From Burkholderiaceae bacterium (GTDB lineage: Bacteria > Pseudomonadota > Gammaproteobacteria > Burkholderiales > Burkholderiaceae_D), in assembly GCA_004298905.1 (NCBI GenBank), contig SCTK01000007.1:116547-180546 (forward strand): DNA of 64,000 bases. Reading direction: 5' to 3'. Under the pieces are notes generated by a model that was not told the origin of the DNA, ran no database searches, and saw only the letters and a list, made by a program, of their open reading frames with translations. Position numbers and translations under genes: made by a program. This document shows, one piece after another, positions 63,217-64,000 of the stretch; position 1 is the first letter of the stretch; each line of letters begins with the position of its first letter.

Positions 63217-63292
63217 GGCCTGGTAGCTCAGTCGGTAGAGCAGAGGATTGAAAATCCTTGTGTCGGTGGTTCGATTCCGCCCCGGGCCACCA
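63217..63292 (+). tRNA. tRNA-Phe (anticodon GAA)
   Basis: 76 bases with CCA encoded. Acceptor GGCCTGG pairs with CCGGGCC (one G-T pair); anticodon loop TTGAAAA; T arm TGGTTCGATTCCGCC. First in a series of four tRNA genes leading to tuf. Confidence 0.95.
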
Positions 63293-63390
63293 GATTTCAG
63301 GCGTTTGCAGCGGTCGGGGCGCATAAGTCCCTCCGCCCGCTTGCAAGCGTTCTGCCCCCGGGTCGCAGGTTTCAGTCCGACCTATCTGAC

Positions 63391-63419
63391 TTGACTTCAT
63401 TGTAAATTTCGCAAATAAT
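63391..63419 (+). promoter_or_regulatory. Promoter of tRNA-Tyr-Gly-Thr-tuf
   Basis: TTGACT (63391-63396), 17-base spacer, AATAAT (63414-63419), about 27 bases before tRNA-Tyr. It would drive the three tRNAs and tuf separately from tRNA-Phe. Confidence 0.5.
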
Positions 63420-63445
63420 TCTAGGTTCTCCGCTTTGTGCGTGAT

Positions 63446-63531
63446 GGAGGGGTGCCCGAGTGGCTAAAGGGGGCAGACTGTAAATCTGTTGGCTTACGCC
63501 TACGCTGGTTCGAATCCAGCCTCCTCCACCA
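63446..63531 (+). tRNA. tRNA-Tyr (anticodon GTA)
   Basis: 86 bases with CCA encoded and a long variable arm (class II). Acceptor GGAGGGG pairs with CTCCTCC (one G-T pair); anticodon loop CTGTAAA. Belongs to the Tyr-Gly-Thr-tuf group known from E. coli. Confidence 0.95.
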
Positions 63532-63566
63532 GATTGCACGCGGCGCGAGGTGGCAGGGAAGAATCC

Positions 63567-63640
63567 GCGGGTGTAGCTCAATGGTAGAGCAGAAGCCTTC
63601 CAAGCTTATGACGAGGGTTCGATTCCCTTCACCCGCTCCA
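63567..63640 (+). tRNA. tRNA-Gly (anticodon TCC)
   Basis: 74 bases with CCA encoded. Acceptor GCGGGTG pairs with CACCCGC; anticodon loop CTTCCAA, reading GGA/GGG. It lies 35 bases after tRNA-Tyr and is probably processed from the same transcript. Confidence 0.95.
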
Positions 63641-63744
63641 GCCGTTCGGTGCCTGTTGCGCTGATCCGGGCGGGTGGCAAGAGTTGTAGCCAGATAGGCG
63701 CAGTGCCGGCAAATTGCCGGTCAGAGTGTTTTTAAAGAATCTAC

Positions 63745-63819
<75 letters not shown>

Positions 63820-63839
63820 CATTATTTTTGTTTGATTAA

Positions 63840-64000
<161 letters not shown>

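Overview
The window is 64 kb of a GC-rich (about 60% by eye) betaproteobacterial chromosome. The marker set points to the order Burkholderiales, perhaps near Oxalobacteraceae. The markers are a porin of the Gram-negative porin_4 type, smg-topB, petABC followed by sspA-sspB, a GTP-dependent PEP carboxykinase, DUF3717, rsmI/yraN-gmhA-dolP, lemA-M48, and tRNA genes leading into tuf. Most genes are core housekeeping. I see no transposase, phage module or CRISPR array.

Layout. 0-3 kb: end of smg, then DNA topoisomerase III. 3.1-4.3 kb: an island with a Tdi1-like (DUF1851) immunity gene that looks like a captured integron cassette, a DUF3717 gene and a candidate small RNA. 4.4-9.8 kb: MgtC-type membrane protein, two small exported proteins (one with a BON domain), an HDOD-GAF signalling protein and a porin. 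9.9-17.1 kb, minus strand: pckG, an AbrB-type transporter, and mnmE-yidC-yidD-rnpA-rpmH. These five genes usually flank dnaA, but dnaA is not here. 17.4-21 kb: a PhnD-like binding protein coupled to a hybrid histidine kinase. 21-24.8 kb: corA, ftsEX, and rpoH under a perfect CIRCE operator. 24.8-31.6 kb: argB, an ECF sigma/zinc anti-sigma pair, priA and rep. 31.7-36.3 kb: small membrane proteins, cytochrome c5, tRNA-Arg, a DegS-like protease, a Nif3 protein and mscL. 36.5-40.6 kb: cytochrome bc1 complex and sspAB. 40.7-43.8 kb: tRNA-Thr, ubiX-grxD-prmC, a DUF4197 protein and a TlpA-like thioredoxin. 43.8-50.9 kb: an AraC regulator divergent from a degenerate MBL-fold/PDZ protein, Hsp15, an M20 amidohydrolase, rfaE2, a diiron ferritin-like protein, mobB and an MFS exporter. 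50.9-52.1 kb: a RES/Xre toxin-antitoxin module. 52.1-57.4 kb: rsmI, yraN-gmhA-dolP, lemA-M48 protease. 57.4-59.7 kb: an AT-richer accessory patch with HigBA and unknown secreted or membrane proteins. 59.8-64 kb: hemA-prfA, an OmpR-type response regulator, and tRNA-Phe, -Tyr, -Gly, -Thr leading into tuf.

The genes serve envelope biogenesis and stress (YidC, FtsEX, RpoH, DegS, DolP, LemA/M48), replication restart and recombination (PriA, Rep, TopB), respiration (bc1, cytochrome c5) and translation. The most notable observations are the cassette-like immunity gene, the candidate sRNA with a CUCCU loop, the binding-protein/hybrid-kinase pair, CIRCE over the rpoH promoter, the predicted leaderless higB mRNA, DnaA-box-like sites before priA, and four different families of long inverted repeats in intergenic spaces. 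All assignments are from reading the sequence; no database search was run.
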